DNA of 64,000 nucleotides from positions 1-64,000 of the forward strand of contig JACJYZ010000003.1 in NCBI GenBank assembly GCA_020635855.1, in the 5' to 3' direction. The position numbers and the translations under genes were made by a program. The notes below the pieces were generated by a model, which searched no databases, was not told the origin of the DNA, and saw only the letters and a list, made by a program, of their open reading frames with translations. The DNA is from Flavobacteriales bacterium (GTDB lineage Bacteria > Bacteroidota > Bacteroidia > JACJYZ01). Positions 52,277 to 59,878 of the stretch are shown here, in pieces. Numbering within the stretch: position 1 is the first letter of the stretch; the number at the start of each line of letters is the position of its first letter.

Positions 52277-55270
52277 TCATGACAGTGGAATGTGCAATTC
52301 AACGCGGGTTCCTATGGGGAAACCTTCCGCATCGGTCAGGTCAATTATTTCAACGCTCAATGCCCCTTTCCGGTGCTCATTCAAAATATCGAGTCGTTCT
52401 TTGGTGATCGACATTCCCATGGATTTGTGTTGTTTTGTTCTCGACCCGACATTGATCTCGGCGGACTTTTGTCTGCCTATTCCATTGTCTTCAATCACGC
52501 ACAGCAGGTTGTTTTGCTCCATGCGGATGTCAATGATTAATTTTCCTTTTTCCGTTTTGTGCATCAGGCCATGCCAGATGGCATTTTCCACATAGGGTTG
52601 GATCAGCATCGATGGGATATTGGTGTGGTTTACGTCCACATCCTCGTGTACGATAACATGGTATTCGAACCGGTTTCCGAAACGCAATGATTCCAGGTCG
52701 AGGTAGAGGTTCAATGCTTCGAGTTCTTTCTCCAACGGGATCAGCGATGGCTTTGAATTGTCGATCACATAGCGGATCAGCCTGGCGAATTTGGACAAGT
52801 ACTTTTGGGAAGACTTGGGATCATTACCGGTGATGAAGTATTGAACGGAGTTGATCGTGTTGAAGATGAAATGCGGGTTCATTTGCGCACGCAACGCTTT
52901 GAGTTCGGCCACGGACATCCGGGTTTTTCGGATCATCCTCAACCGCTCCTGCCTTTGAATCACTTTCAATCTGTAGCGGAAGGCAAGGCCGATCAAAAGG
53001 CCGATCACGCCCATACCAATGAGCCTCACCGTCCACGTATTCCACCAGGCCGGCCGGATGGTGAATTCGAGTGTGGCGGGCGTAGCGCTAAGAAAACCAT
53101 CGCTGTTCATGGCATACACCACGAACCGGTAGGTGCCTTCAGGAAGTGTTTGGTATTTTACGGAAGTGTTGGTGCCATAGGTCCAATTGCTGTCGAGTCC
53201 TTCCAGCATGTACTTGTATTCCAACTGTCCCGGATTTTTGTATGAAAGGCCGATGTAGCGGATGGTGACATCATTCTGGTTGTGCATGAGGGCCGTCATA
53301 CGGGTGGAGCTGTCGGGCAGGTTCCCATTGATCAGCACCTTGTTGATATATATGGGAGGTGGGGTTCGGTCGTTTTTGATGTTGTCGGGATCAAATACGG
53401 TGATGCCGTTGTTGTGTGCGAGCCAGAGACGATCTTCCCTGGGAACGATGAAGTTCACTTCGTTGGTAAGCAGCCCGTTCCCTGCATTGTATGTTTCAAC
53501 CGTATACTGAAAAGGTGTGTAGCTGCTGACAGTTATTTTGTTCAATCCGTTGTTGGTTCCCACCCAAACATGTTGGTCGCCATCAACATACAACGTGCGG
53601 CACATATTGCTTGACAGGCCATCGCTCCGGCGGATACGTAGGTAGCGCTTGTTCAGCCTCACCAGGATACCTTCACCCCGGGTGGCCATCCAAAGCGCAT
53701 CATGGGCTCCTTCCGCAAATTCCACGATTCTGGCGGCGAGCTCACCATTGCCTTTGTTGCCTTCATACCGAAGGGCATGTTGTTCGTTCAGGGTATATAT
53801 CCCGTTGATCGTGCAGATCCAGATGGTTCCATCGTGATCTTCATAAAGGTTGTCGGCATAATAGGGGATGGTATCAACCAGCAGTTTTTCATGTTGCAGG
53901 TTGGAGTCTGCTTTTAGCACGGCGCGGTATTTCAGCATGAGGATGTGGCCATCCCGCAGCTGGATAATTTTTTTTATGCCTTTTTCATCTGATCTCCGGA
54001 ATTCATTTGTTGACGGAAGGAAGGTGAAGCCGGCATTCCCCGTTTCAATGTGCAGGTAGCGGTCACGGTCGTTCCACATATCGGTGATCTCATTCCATCC
54101 TGTGGGCAGAATCCGGCCCCAGTCGGGTTTGATTGTTTGAACACCATGTTGGTTGAGAAAGCTTACCTCCCCGCTCAGGTGTCCGGTGACGATGTTGTTC
54201 CGGAACCGGCGCATGCAGGTGATGCCGCTTTGGGTCAGGCCGTCATCGGGGGTGAAGTACCTCAGGTTGCGATGAGGTATGCAATAGATGCCATGCCCTT
54301 TGGTACATATCCAAAGATTGTTTTCGGTATCACGGCAGACACTGGTGATGATCTTTTCCTCCAGTTTCCCGAAAAGTTCCGGCGATTCGGCATCGTAGTC
54401 CCCGAAGATCCGAATGCCACGATAGGTACCCACATAGGTAATGTGTGGGGTGTCTGCCAGCAGAGAGATCACGATGTCGTCGAAATGCTTCATGCTGATC
54501 AGGCCATCCCGATTGAACGTAAAAACAACGTTGTTCACCGATGCCAGGTAGTGGTCATCCATGCGGTGAACGATGCAGCGCCCGGGGCCTGACAGGTTGC
54601 TTTGGCCGGTGTTGATGGTATACGGAGGCTGGTTCTGTGTGTACACGTTCAGAAGCAGTTGTTTGCCGGAAGCGCCGCCATATACCTGCCCGCCCGATTG
54701 GGTTTGGTAGAGGTAGGAGCCTTTCCTTGGCAGCGTGATTGTATCCACGGCGGCATTTGAACCGGGCGAGACCCTGATCAGGTAGTAGGAGGAGGTGCCC
54801 AGCCAGATGGTATCTTTAGGGCCAATGTACATGGAGGTGATGACGTCCCTTTGAATGGTCCGGGTAAGCGTTTCGTTCGCAGCAATGGTGTGAATTTTCC
54901 CATCCGTATAGCTGAAATAGGAGAGTTTACCCAGGGAAGACTGGAACCAGATGTTGTGGTTTCGATCTTCATAAACGCCAAAAATGGTGTTGTCTGTCAG
55001 TCCGTTTTCGGTGGTGAAGTTCGTGAAATGATAACCATCGAACCAGCTTACCCCCATGTCTGTGGCAAACCACATATACCCTTTCGAATCCTGCAGCATG
55101 CCATACACCTCGGAGGAAGGCAGCCCGTCTTTCACATTGAAATTCCGGAACTGGTAGAATTGCGCAGCACCCGGGAGCGACCAGGCAAGAAAAACAACAA
55201 ACCATAGGGCTATGAATGGCCTTCGATGGTTTGTCGCTAGATGTTTTACCCCCCTCGAATGGTCTGGCAT
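52277..55270 (-). CDS. LytS-type sensor kinase with periplasmic two-component propeller
   Basis: The start at 55270 (MPDHSRGVKHLATNHRRPF) fits the -10-like box at 55334-55341 and gives a signal peptide; a longer start at 55318 adds 16 residues. About 997 residues: two-component-propeller repeats (about 40-690, with GLPSSEVYGMLQDSKGYMWFAT, GLTDNTIFGVYEDRNHNIWF and similar units), a Y_Y_Y domain (SYKNPGQLEYKYMLEGLDSNW), one membrane helix (TVRLIGMGVIGLLIGLAF), then a His_kinase domain with NPHFIFN (His about 800), N-box VENAIWHG and an ATPase lid EDNGIGR. Signals sensed by such propellers are unknown, often glycans. Pairs with the LytTR regulator. Confidence 0.93.
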   Translation of the reverse strand: MPDHSRGVKHLATNHRRPFIALWFVVFLAWSLPGAAQFYQFRNFNVKDGLPSSEVYGMLQDSKGYMWFATDMGVSWFDGYHFTNFTTENGLTDNTIFGVYEDRNHNIWFQSSLGKLSYFSYTDGKIHTIAANETLTRTIQRDVITSMYIGPKDTIWLGTSSYYLIRVSPGSNAAVDTITLPRKGSYLYQTQSGGQVYGGASGKQLLLNVYTQNQPPYTINTGQSNLSGPGRCIVHRMDDHYLASVNNVVFTFNRDGLISMKHFDDIVISLLADTPHITYVGTYRGIRIFGDYDAESPELFGKLEEKIITSVCRDTENNLWICTKGHGIYCIPHRNLRYFTPDDGLTQSGITCMRRFRNNIVTGHLSGEVSFLNQHGVQTIKPDWGRILPTGWNEITDMWNDRDRYLHIETGNAGFTFLPSTNEFRRSDEKGIKKIIQLRDGHILMLKYRAVLKADSNLQHEKLLVDTIPYYADNLYEDHDGTIWICTINGIYTLNEQHALRYEGNKGNGELAARIVEFAEGAHDALWMATRGEGILVRLNKRYLRIRRSDGLSSNMCRTLYVDGDQHVWVGTNNGLNKITVSSYTPFQYTVETYNAGNGLLTNEVNFIVPREDRLWLAHNNGITVFDPDNIKNDRTPPPIYINKVLINGNLPDSSTRMTALMHNQNDVTIRYIGLSYKNPGQLEYKYMLEGLDSNWTYGTNTSVKYQTLPEGTYRFVVYAMNSDGFLSATPATLEFTIRPAWWNTWTVRLIGMGVIGLLIGLAFRYRLKVIQRQERLRMIRKTRMSVAELKALRAQMNPHFIFNTINSVQYFITGNDPKSSQKYLSKFARLIRYVIDNSKPSLIPLEKELEALNLYLDLESLRFGNRFEYHVIVHEDVDVNHTNIPSMLIQPYVENAIWHGLMHKTEKGKLIIDIRMEQNNLLCVIEDNGIGRQKSAEINVGSRTKQHKSMGMSITKERLDILNEHRKGALSVEIIDLTDAEGFPIGTRVELHIPLS

Positions 55271-55333
55271 GAAGGTGAATGATAAGCGATTTTGTCTGTA
55301 CTTATGGTAGGGGGGCATCCCCTTGCGTCAGAT

Positions 55334-55341
55334 CAAAATTA
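55334..55341 (-). promoter_or_regulatory. Candidate -7 box of the sensor-kinase operon
   Basis: Minus-strand TAATTTTG matches TAnnTTTG. No good -33 box is seen at 19 bases. The predicted start of transcription, near 55327, leaves a 57-base leader to the ATG at 55270 and only 9 bases to 55318. Confidence 0.35.
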
Positions 55342-55369
55342 CCGTTTTTATGAATAGAAATGTGTGTGA

Positions 55370-55473
55370 CGGATGCTACTTGATAGCCCGGATGAAGGAG
55401 CAACCTTCGCCCACCGCATTCCAACATCAGGTATGATGATAAAAGGCACGGATTGCAAATCCGCACCAGCTAC
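55370..55473 (+). repeat. GGATGCTAC / CGAAGG / GGATTGCAAATCC element, copy 1
   Basis: Order of parts: CGGATGCTACTTGATAGCC, GATGAAGGAGCAACCTTCGCC hairpin, spacer, AAAGGCACGGATTGCAAATC-C hairpin. The same order recurs at 56190-56291 and 56580-56680, in reverse at 47675-47727, and as a short piece (GGCACGGATTACAAATC) at 51451-51470 between the GH16 and LytTR genes. Confidence 0.85.
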
Positions 55474-55504
55474 ACGAACGTGAACGTACCCACCGGCAGG
55501 ATAT

Positions 55505-56080
55505 TTATTTGGATGAATGCCTGCCCAACATCCAACCGATCCCGAAGGTCAGGCGGTTCGGCTCGGACAGTTTGGCACCGCTTCCGGGAGAAAGTACCAA
55601 CCCTTCGTAATGAGCATACAACATAAGCCGGTGAATGCGAAGTGCCGGTCCGACCTTATAACCGACCCCGTCTTTGCGAATGGAAAGGTTGTTGTTCAGG
55701 TCGTGGTCAACGGCGAATATGCGGTTGTAGGTGGGGCCGCCTTCAACGGACAGCGGTCCGAGCAGGTGAAGGCCTACCATCACCGGGAACTGAATACGGT
55801 GCAGGGTGATGTGGGCGTTGTTGTCGTTGTTCACCGTACCGGTACGGAACAGGTACAGGGCTTCGGGTTGCAGGTAAATGCCGTTCATGTCGAGCCGGTA
55901 GAACAGTCCGGCTTCCATGCCGGTGATCTGGTTGCCGCTGATGAAATCTTTGAACGAATCATATTGGAGGCGGATGTTTCCGTTGCCGGCACCGGCTTTG
56001 ATGCCCAGGCCCGATTGGGCATTCACTGCAGTGAATGTGCCCAGCAACAGGATGAGGGATATATATCGGATTTGTCTCAT
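55505..56080 (-). CDS. PorT-like outer-membrane beta-barrel protein
   Basis: 191 residues with signal peptide (MRQIRYISLILLLGTFTAVNAQ). Strand-turn patterns through the whole mature protein (LGIKAGAGNGNIRLQY, GMEAGLFYRLDMNGIYLQPEALY, ITLHRIQFPVMVGLHLLG, LTFGIGWMLG) match the PorT/OMP_b-brl_2 type barrel of about eight strands common in Bacteroidota. Function not predictable. It lies alone between two copies of a hairpin element (55370-55473 and 56190-56291). Confidence 0.75.
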   Translation of the reverse strand: MRQIRYISLILLLGTFTAVNAQSGLGIKAGAGNGNIRLQYDSFKDFISGNQITGMEAGLFYRLDMNGIYLQPEALYLFRTGTVNNDNNAHITLHRIQFPVMVGLHLLGPLSVEGGPTYNRIFAVDHDLNNNLSIRKDGVGYKVGPALRIHRLMLYAHYEGLVLSPGSGAKLSEPNRLTFGIGWMLGRHSSK

Positions 56081-56834
56081 GATACCATGCTTTTGTATAT
56101 CCTAACGAAAAAATCGTTCCAATCTGTGTGAACGGGAGATGAAGAATGAAGGGTGGGATAGAAAGCGGTGTCGGATCCGGTGAGGTGTGGCGGATGCTTC
56201 GGGATGACCGGGCGAAGGTGAAACCTTTGCCCAACGCATTGCCGGATCAAACGTGGCGATGAAAAGGCACGGATTACAAATCCGCGCCAGCGGCTGGAAT
56301 TGTCACATGATGTTGGTTTATATTCTTGTTATTGAAGCACAATGCCCTGTAGGACGATTTGTGTGCGGTTGGGAACGATATGGTGGGCAGCGTGGCGCGA
56401 AGGTGCCGTGCCTGATGGGATCGGGCAGGGCTGGCTGGTGCGGCAAACATCAGGCGCAGGGCATATATCGTTCTTGATTTTTTGGTTCTTTTTCATCAAG
56501 GAAAAACGAACAAAAAGAACAGAAGTGACATCGATCTGCCACCTGTCACTTAGCCGGTGGGTGAAAGTGGTGTGAGGTAGCGGATGCTACGGGATAGCCG
56601 GACGAAGGTACAACCTTCGCCCAACGGTTTGCTGAATCAGATGTGACGATGTAAGGCACGAATTGCAAATCCGCGCCAGCGCCACTAACATAAAACCGGC
56701 GACAACGACCCGCCACCTGCCCTCTAGCCGGGATAGCAGTGGAAAGGCACGCCTTGGCAGGGGTGGTGGCGATGGAGGCGGGACTTGCAACGGATAGCCC
56801 GACGGCAGTTGGAGAGAACGATAACCCGTCCGCT
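56081..56834. repeat. 754-base gap made mostly of dispersed repeats
   Basis: Contains the CGGATGCTTCGGGATGACC / CGAAGGTGAAACCTTTG / GGATTACAAATCC element (56190-56291), the second copy of the 156-bp repeat (56363-56517), and another copy of the first element (56580-56680, CGGATGCTACGGGATAGCC, GACGAAGGTACAACCTTCGC, GAATTGCAAATCCG). No gene is supported in between. Confidence 0.8.
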
Positions 56835-57497
56835 TCAGAAAGAATAGGAATAACTCACCCCGGTGATGAAAGACGTCCAGGGGTTCTTCACCTGCACTTC
56901 TTTGTTGATCATGTAAAACAGTTCTATGCTGCTGAACTTGTTCAACTCATAGTCGACTCCGCCGCGAAAGCGCACCTTGGTGACCCACTCGTCCATGCGG
57001 TAGAAGATTTCCGATTCGAGGTAGGGCGTGTACTTCTTTTCCAGGTTGTATTTCAGGGTGAGGCGGCTGCGCAGGTAGTTCTTTGCAACATCGCCTTTTT
57101 CGCGGCGGTTGATGTCGTTGTAGCTCGACTGGTACCTTTCTCTCAGGACCAGGCTGAGGGGTTTGAACTTGATCTTGTAGGACAGGTCAATGTAATAGCG
57201 ATGACGTTGGCTGTAGTGGTTGTCGGGTTCCCGTTCCTGCCCGAAACGATAGAAAGCGGAAGCCTCCAGGCGGCGCATGAGCTTGTATGAGCCGCCGATT
57301 TCGGTGAAGGCAGATCCCAGTTCGGATACATTCTCGTTCCAGCGGAGGGCCTGGCCAAGCTCAACGGAAAACGATTGTGTGAGCTTCTTTTTCGCTGAAG
57401 CTTGTAACCAGAGTCCGGCGTCTTTCACCTGCGCATGGCAGATGACGGGGAGGACCAGCAGGCCGATAAAACAGGTTGCCAGCCGCCTATACCTCAT
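56835..57497 (-). CDS. DUF2490 outer-membrane beta-barrel protein
   Basis: 220 residues: signal peptide MRYRRLATCFIGLLVLPVICHAQ, then the DUF2490 pattern (GLWLQASAKKKLTQSFSVELGQALRWNENV, FTEIGGSYKLMRRLEASAFYRFG, RHRYYIDLSYKIKFKPLSLVLRERYQ) and a last aromatic strand (FITGVSYSYSF) as in barrel proteins. DUF2490 proteins are likely outer-membrane barrels of unknown function. Its start overlaps the end of the DUF4956 gene by 11 bases, so it is made with it. Last gene of the CotH/VTC operon. Confidence 0.85.
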   Translation of the reverse strand: MRYRRLATCFIGLLVLPVICHAQVKDAGLWLQASAKKKLTQSFSVELGQALRWNENVSELGSAFTEIGGSYKLMRRLEASAFYRFGQEREPDNHYSQRHRYYIDLSYKIKFKPLSLVLRERYQSSYNDINRREKGDVAKNYLRSRLTLKYNLEKKYTPYLESEIFYRMDEWVTKVRFRGGVDYELNKFSSIELFYMINKEVQVKNPWTSFITGVSYSYSF

Positions 57498-58110
57498 AGT
57501 AATAAATGCGGATGACAGCGGTGTCCCGGAGAAAGTCGACGCGGTGCAGGGTGATGCGGTTGATCTTGAGTCCGGTCCGTTGTTCCAGGTCTTTGATGAG
57601 TTCTTCGCGGTGTTCGGGTTTGATCATGTCTATGTTCTCATACTGGATGACCTTGGACGCTTCCTTCTTGATGAGGATGTTGCTTTCCAGCAGGTAGGTG
57701 ACACCAATGATGATTGCGTTCAGTAAGATGAACTCGTCTGCGCTTCCCTTGGTGACGGCGGTCAGCAGACCGATGGCGATGACCAGAAACAGGTAGGTCA
57801 TGTCTTTCATGGAGATGCCTTCGGTTCGGTATCGCAACATGGAAAAGACGGCGAACAAGCCGAATGCGGCCCCCATGCTCATGTCTACCTTGTTGAGCAG
57901 GTAGGTGATCAGGAAGATGATCAGGTTGAAGATGAAGAACGTGAAGAAGTATTCCCGGTTGCGGTAGATGGGGTAGTAGATCAACCGAACCAGGACAAAC
58001 ACGGAGGCGAAATCCACGGCCAGCCTGACAAAAAATTTCTCCGACAATTTATTGAAGAGGGTGAAGGCCTCTCTGGTGTTATCTTCGTTCAGTAGTTCAA
58101 CGAGTAGCAT
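57487..58110 (-). CDS. DUF4956 membrane protein
   Basis: 207 residues. Membrane spans at about 27-48, 53-72, 79-93, 104-123 and 126-143, then a cytoplasmic tail of about 65 residues (ENIDMIKPEHREELIKDLEQ, then LKINRITLHRVDFLRDTAVIRIYY). The motif AAFGLFAVFSMLRYRTEGIS is the hallmark of DUF4956. These proteins are regularly found beside VTC-domain polymerases, as here, where the start overlaps the VTC stop by 14 bases. A role as membrane partner, perhaps for export or activation of the product, is inferred. Confidence 0.9.
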   Translation of the reverse strand: MLLVELLNEDNTREAFTLFNKLSEKFFVRLAVDFASVFVLVRLIYYPIYRNREYFFTFFIFNLIIFLITYLLNKVDMSMGAAFGLFAVFSMLRYRTEGISMKDMTYLFLVIAIGLLTAVTKGSADEFILLNAIIIGVTYLLESNILIKKEASKVIQYENIDMIKPEHREELIKDLEQRTGLKINRITLHRVDFLRDTAVIRIYYYEV

Positions 58111-58855
58111 GTGCGAGTTTGTTTAATTGAGAGACCTTTAGCTTGAAATTGTTATGCTTGATGCCCTGGAAGAGGGCGATCACACCGAAACAATACTTGC
58201 TGACGGAGCCTTCCCTGATCTTGTATTTTTTCATGGCCCGGATGAAAGGGGAGGAGATGGAGTATTTCTCCTGCTTCACTTCTGCGATCACCAGGTTGTG
58301 TAGTTCGCGGGTGTCTTCGTCATTCCTGAATTGGAGATCGAGGTCGATGGTGACCCGTTCGGTGGAATGTTTACTGACCAGCGTAATCCGCGAGTAATTT
58401 ACCCAGATCTTTGCTTCCAGTTCCTCAGCGGGTAAACTGGTTTTCTCCTTGAGCAGCACCTGCGCATGATCGGTGATCTTATCGTTGATCTGCGGTTGCT
58501 TCACCCGGTCTTTGATTGTACGGCCTTTGTTGTTTTTGAACTTCACCTCGAAGAAATTCAGTTCTGATTCCACATATTTCCGGAAGCGGATTTTGAACCG
58601 GTTCATTTTTCCCCGATGGTGGTTGTGGTACAGGTCGAATTCCGGGGTGTCGAAGTACAGCGACTCGTAGCGACTCACACGGTGGTGGTTCACTTCCAAG
58701 ACCTGGTATTCGTCGCGAAGTTGGTCAAGGATGCCTGCCAGACGCGACAGCGGAAACACGAACTTGGTGTCTACACGGTTCATCAGCTTCACCCGGTCCA
58801 TTTCTTCAAGAGAAACAGGATCAAATGTGTTCAGTATGTCATGCAGCTGCTTCAT
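58097..58855 (-). CDS. VTC-domain polyphosphate polymerase-like enzyme
   Basis: 252 residues covering the whole triphosphate-tunnel fold: NRVDTKF (26-32), RYESLYFDTPEF (62-73), the basic strand RFKIRFRKY (86-94), FFEVKFK (101-107), W-V-N-Y-S-R-I-T-L (151-159), ERVTIDLDLQF (167-176), VIAEVKQ (189-195) and SVSKYCFGV (217-225). The alternating Arg/Lys and Glu residues that line the tunnel of VTC4 are all seen. Yeast VTC4 makes polyphosphate from ATP; bacterial homologues are little studied. No SPX or transmembrane part. It lies three bases after the YD-like gene and overlaps DUF4956. Confidence 0.92.
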   Translation of the reverse strand: MKQLHDILNTFDPVSLEEMDRVKLMNRVDTKFVFPLSRLAGILDQLRDEYQVLEVNHHRVSRYESLYFDTPEFDLYHNHHRGKMNRFKIRFRKYVESELNFFEVKFKNNKGRTIKDRVKQPQINDKITDHAQVLLKEKTSLPAEELEAKIWVNYSRITLVSKHSTERVTIDLDLQFRNDEDTRELHNLVIAEVKQEKYSISSPFIRAMKKYKIREGSVSKYCFGVIALFQGIKHNNFKLKVSQLNKLAHATR

Positions 58856-58858
58856 GAA

Positions 58859-59422
58859 TCAGTATTCATACCTGTACTTCCGGGTTTGTTTCAGGGTGCC
58901 GTTTCCGTCGTATGTTTTCTTCTCGGTTTTCATGCCGTACTTGTCATACGTAAAAACAACTTTTTTGATCACCTTTCCTTCTGAATCATACGTCGTCTCC
59001 TGGGTTTTCTCTCCCATGGCGTTGTACGAGAATCCGGTTTTTTTCACCACGTTGCCCTTCCCGTCGTAGACCGTTTCCAGCTTGGGATCCTTCCCGTTGT
59101 ATTCGGTGGTTTTGCGTTCTGCAACGGCGCCGGTTTCATCGTAGGTCACCTCCTCCACCTCGTCGTTGTTCTTGTTGTACTTGTGAGCTTTCTTCTCCTT
59201 CAGGCTGCCGTCTTTTGCGTATTCTTCCTTGGCGGTGACATTGGCGTTGGCATCGTATTTCTTAAACGACTCCGTGTGCTCTTTGTCCGTGCCGGCATCC
59301 ACCACGGTAACGGTCACCGACCGGATGTGCAGTTTCTTCACATCCTTCTTGCTTTGTGCAAACACGTGACCGAAGGAACAGCAAGAAAGTGCGATGCAGA
59401 GATATAGGTATATGTAGCGCAT
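58859..59422 (-). CDS. Exported YD/RHS-like repeat protein
   Basis: The start at 59422 (MRYIYLYLCIALSCCSFGHVFAQ) has a good signal peptide; 187 residues. From about 60 the protein is a row of short units of about 20 residues with consensus Y-D-x-x-G-x-x-x-x-K-x-x-Y (EVTYDETGAVAERKTTEYNG, TVYDGKGNVVKKTGFSYNAM, ETTYDSEGKVIKKVVFTYDK), like YD/RHS or MORN_2-type repeats. It ends K-Y-R-Y-E-Y. It is probably periplasmic or outer-membrane associated. It sits between the lipoprotein and the VTC gene, 13 and 3 bases away, so it belongs to the operon. Confidence 0.75.
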   Translation of the reverse strand: MRYIYLYLCIALSCCSFGHVFAQSKKDVKKLHIRSVTVTVVDAGTDKEHTESFKKYDANANVTAKEEYAKDGSLKEKKAHKYNKNNDEVEEVTYDETGAVAERKTTEYNGKDPKLETVYDGKGNVVKKTGFSYNAMGEKTQETTYDSEGKVIKKVVFTYDKYGMKTEKKTYDGNGTLKQTRKYRYEY

Positions 59423-59435
59423 GGTCCGGAGGGTA

Positions 59436-59843
59436 TTAGTCAAAGATCACCAGGGTTCCCGCATCCGCCTGTTCTTTGTTTTCGGAGATGGTGACTTGCA
59501 CCTGCACCGATGTGGTGAGGGAGGGGGAAGTCAGCGTGCTGTCTTTGGAGTACACATAAATGGTGTACTTGCCTTTTCGCAGGTATTTGAATTCGAACCG
59601 GCCGTCGGGAGAGGCCCTGAGCCTGTCGCTGTAACTGATGTCATCTCCGTAAATGATATACACATCCTCGTCTGCGCCGGGATATTCTCCATTCAGTACT
59701 GTGAAGCTGGGGTTGTAATCTTTCACCCAGATCATTCCTTTGATGCTGGCATTGCCTCCTTCACCCGCTTCCTTGGAACAGGCGGCAAAAAGTGAGGCCA
59801 GGAGTGCCAGCAGGGTGATGGATCGTATGTGGTTCTTTTTCAT
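59436..59843 (-). CDS. Small lipoprotein with carboxypeptidase-regulatory-like domain
   Basis: The start at 59843 (MKKNHIRSITLLALLASLFAACSKE) has a clear lipobox FAAC (acylated Cys about 22); 135 residues. The mature part is one beta-sandwich (ASIKGMIWVKDYNPSFTVL, VYIIYGDDISYSDRLR, DGRFEFKYLRKGKYTIYVYS) of the carboxypeptidase-regulatory/SdrD-B type used for binding or as a stalk. No catalytic residues. It follows the CotH gene by 35 bases and precedes the YD-like gene. Role in the operon unknown. Confidence 0.75.
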   Translation of the reverse strand: MKKNHIRSITLLALLASLFAACSKEAGEGGNASIKGMIWVKDYNPSFTVLNGEYPGADEDVYIIYGDDISYSDRLRASPDGRFEFKYLRKGKYTIYVYSKDSTLTSPSLTTSVQVQVTISENKEQADAGTLVIFD

Positions 59844-59878
59844 GGATTGTATGTGTATCAAATTGGGTACTCCGAAGG

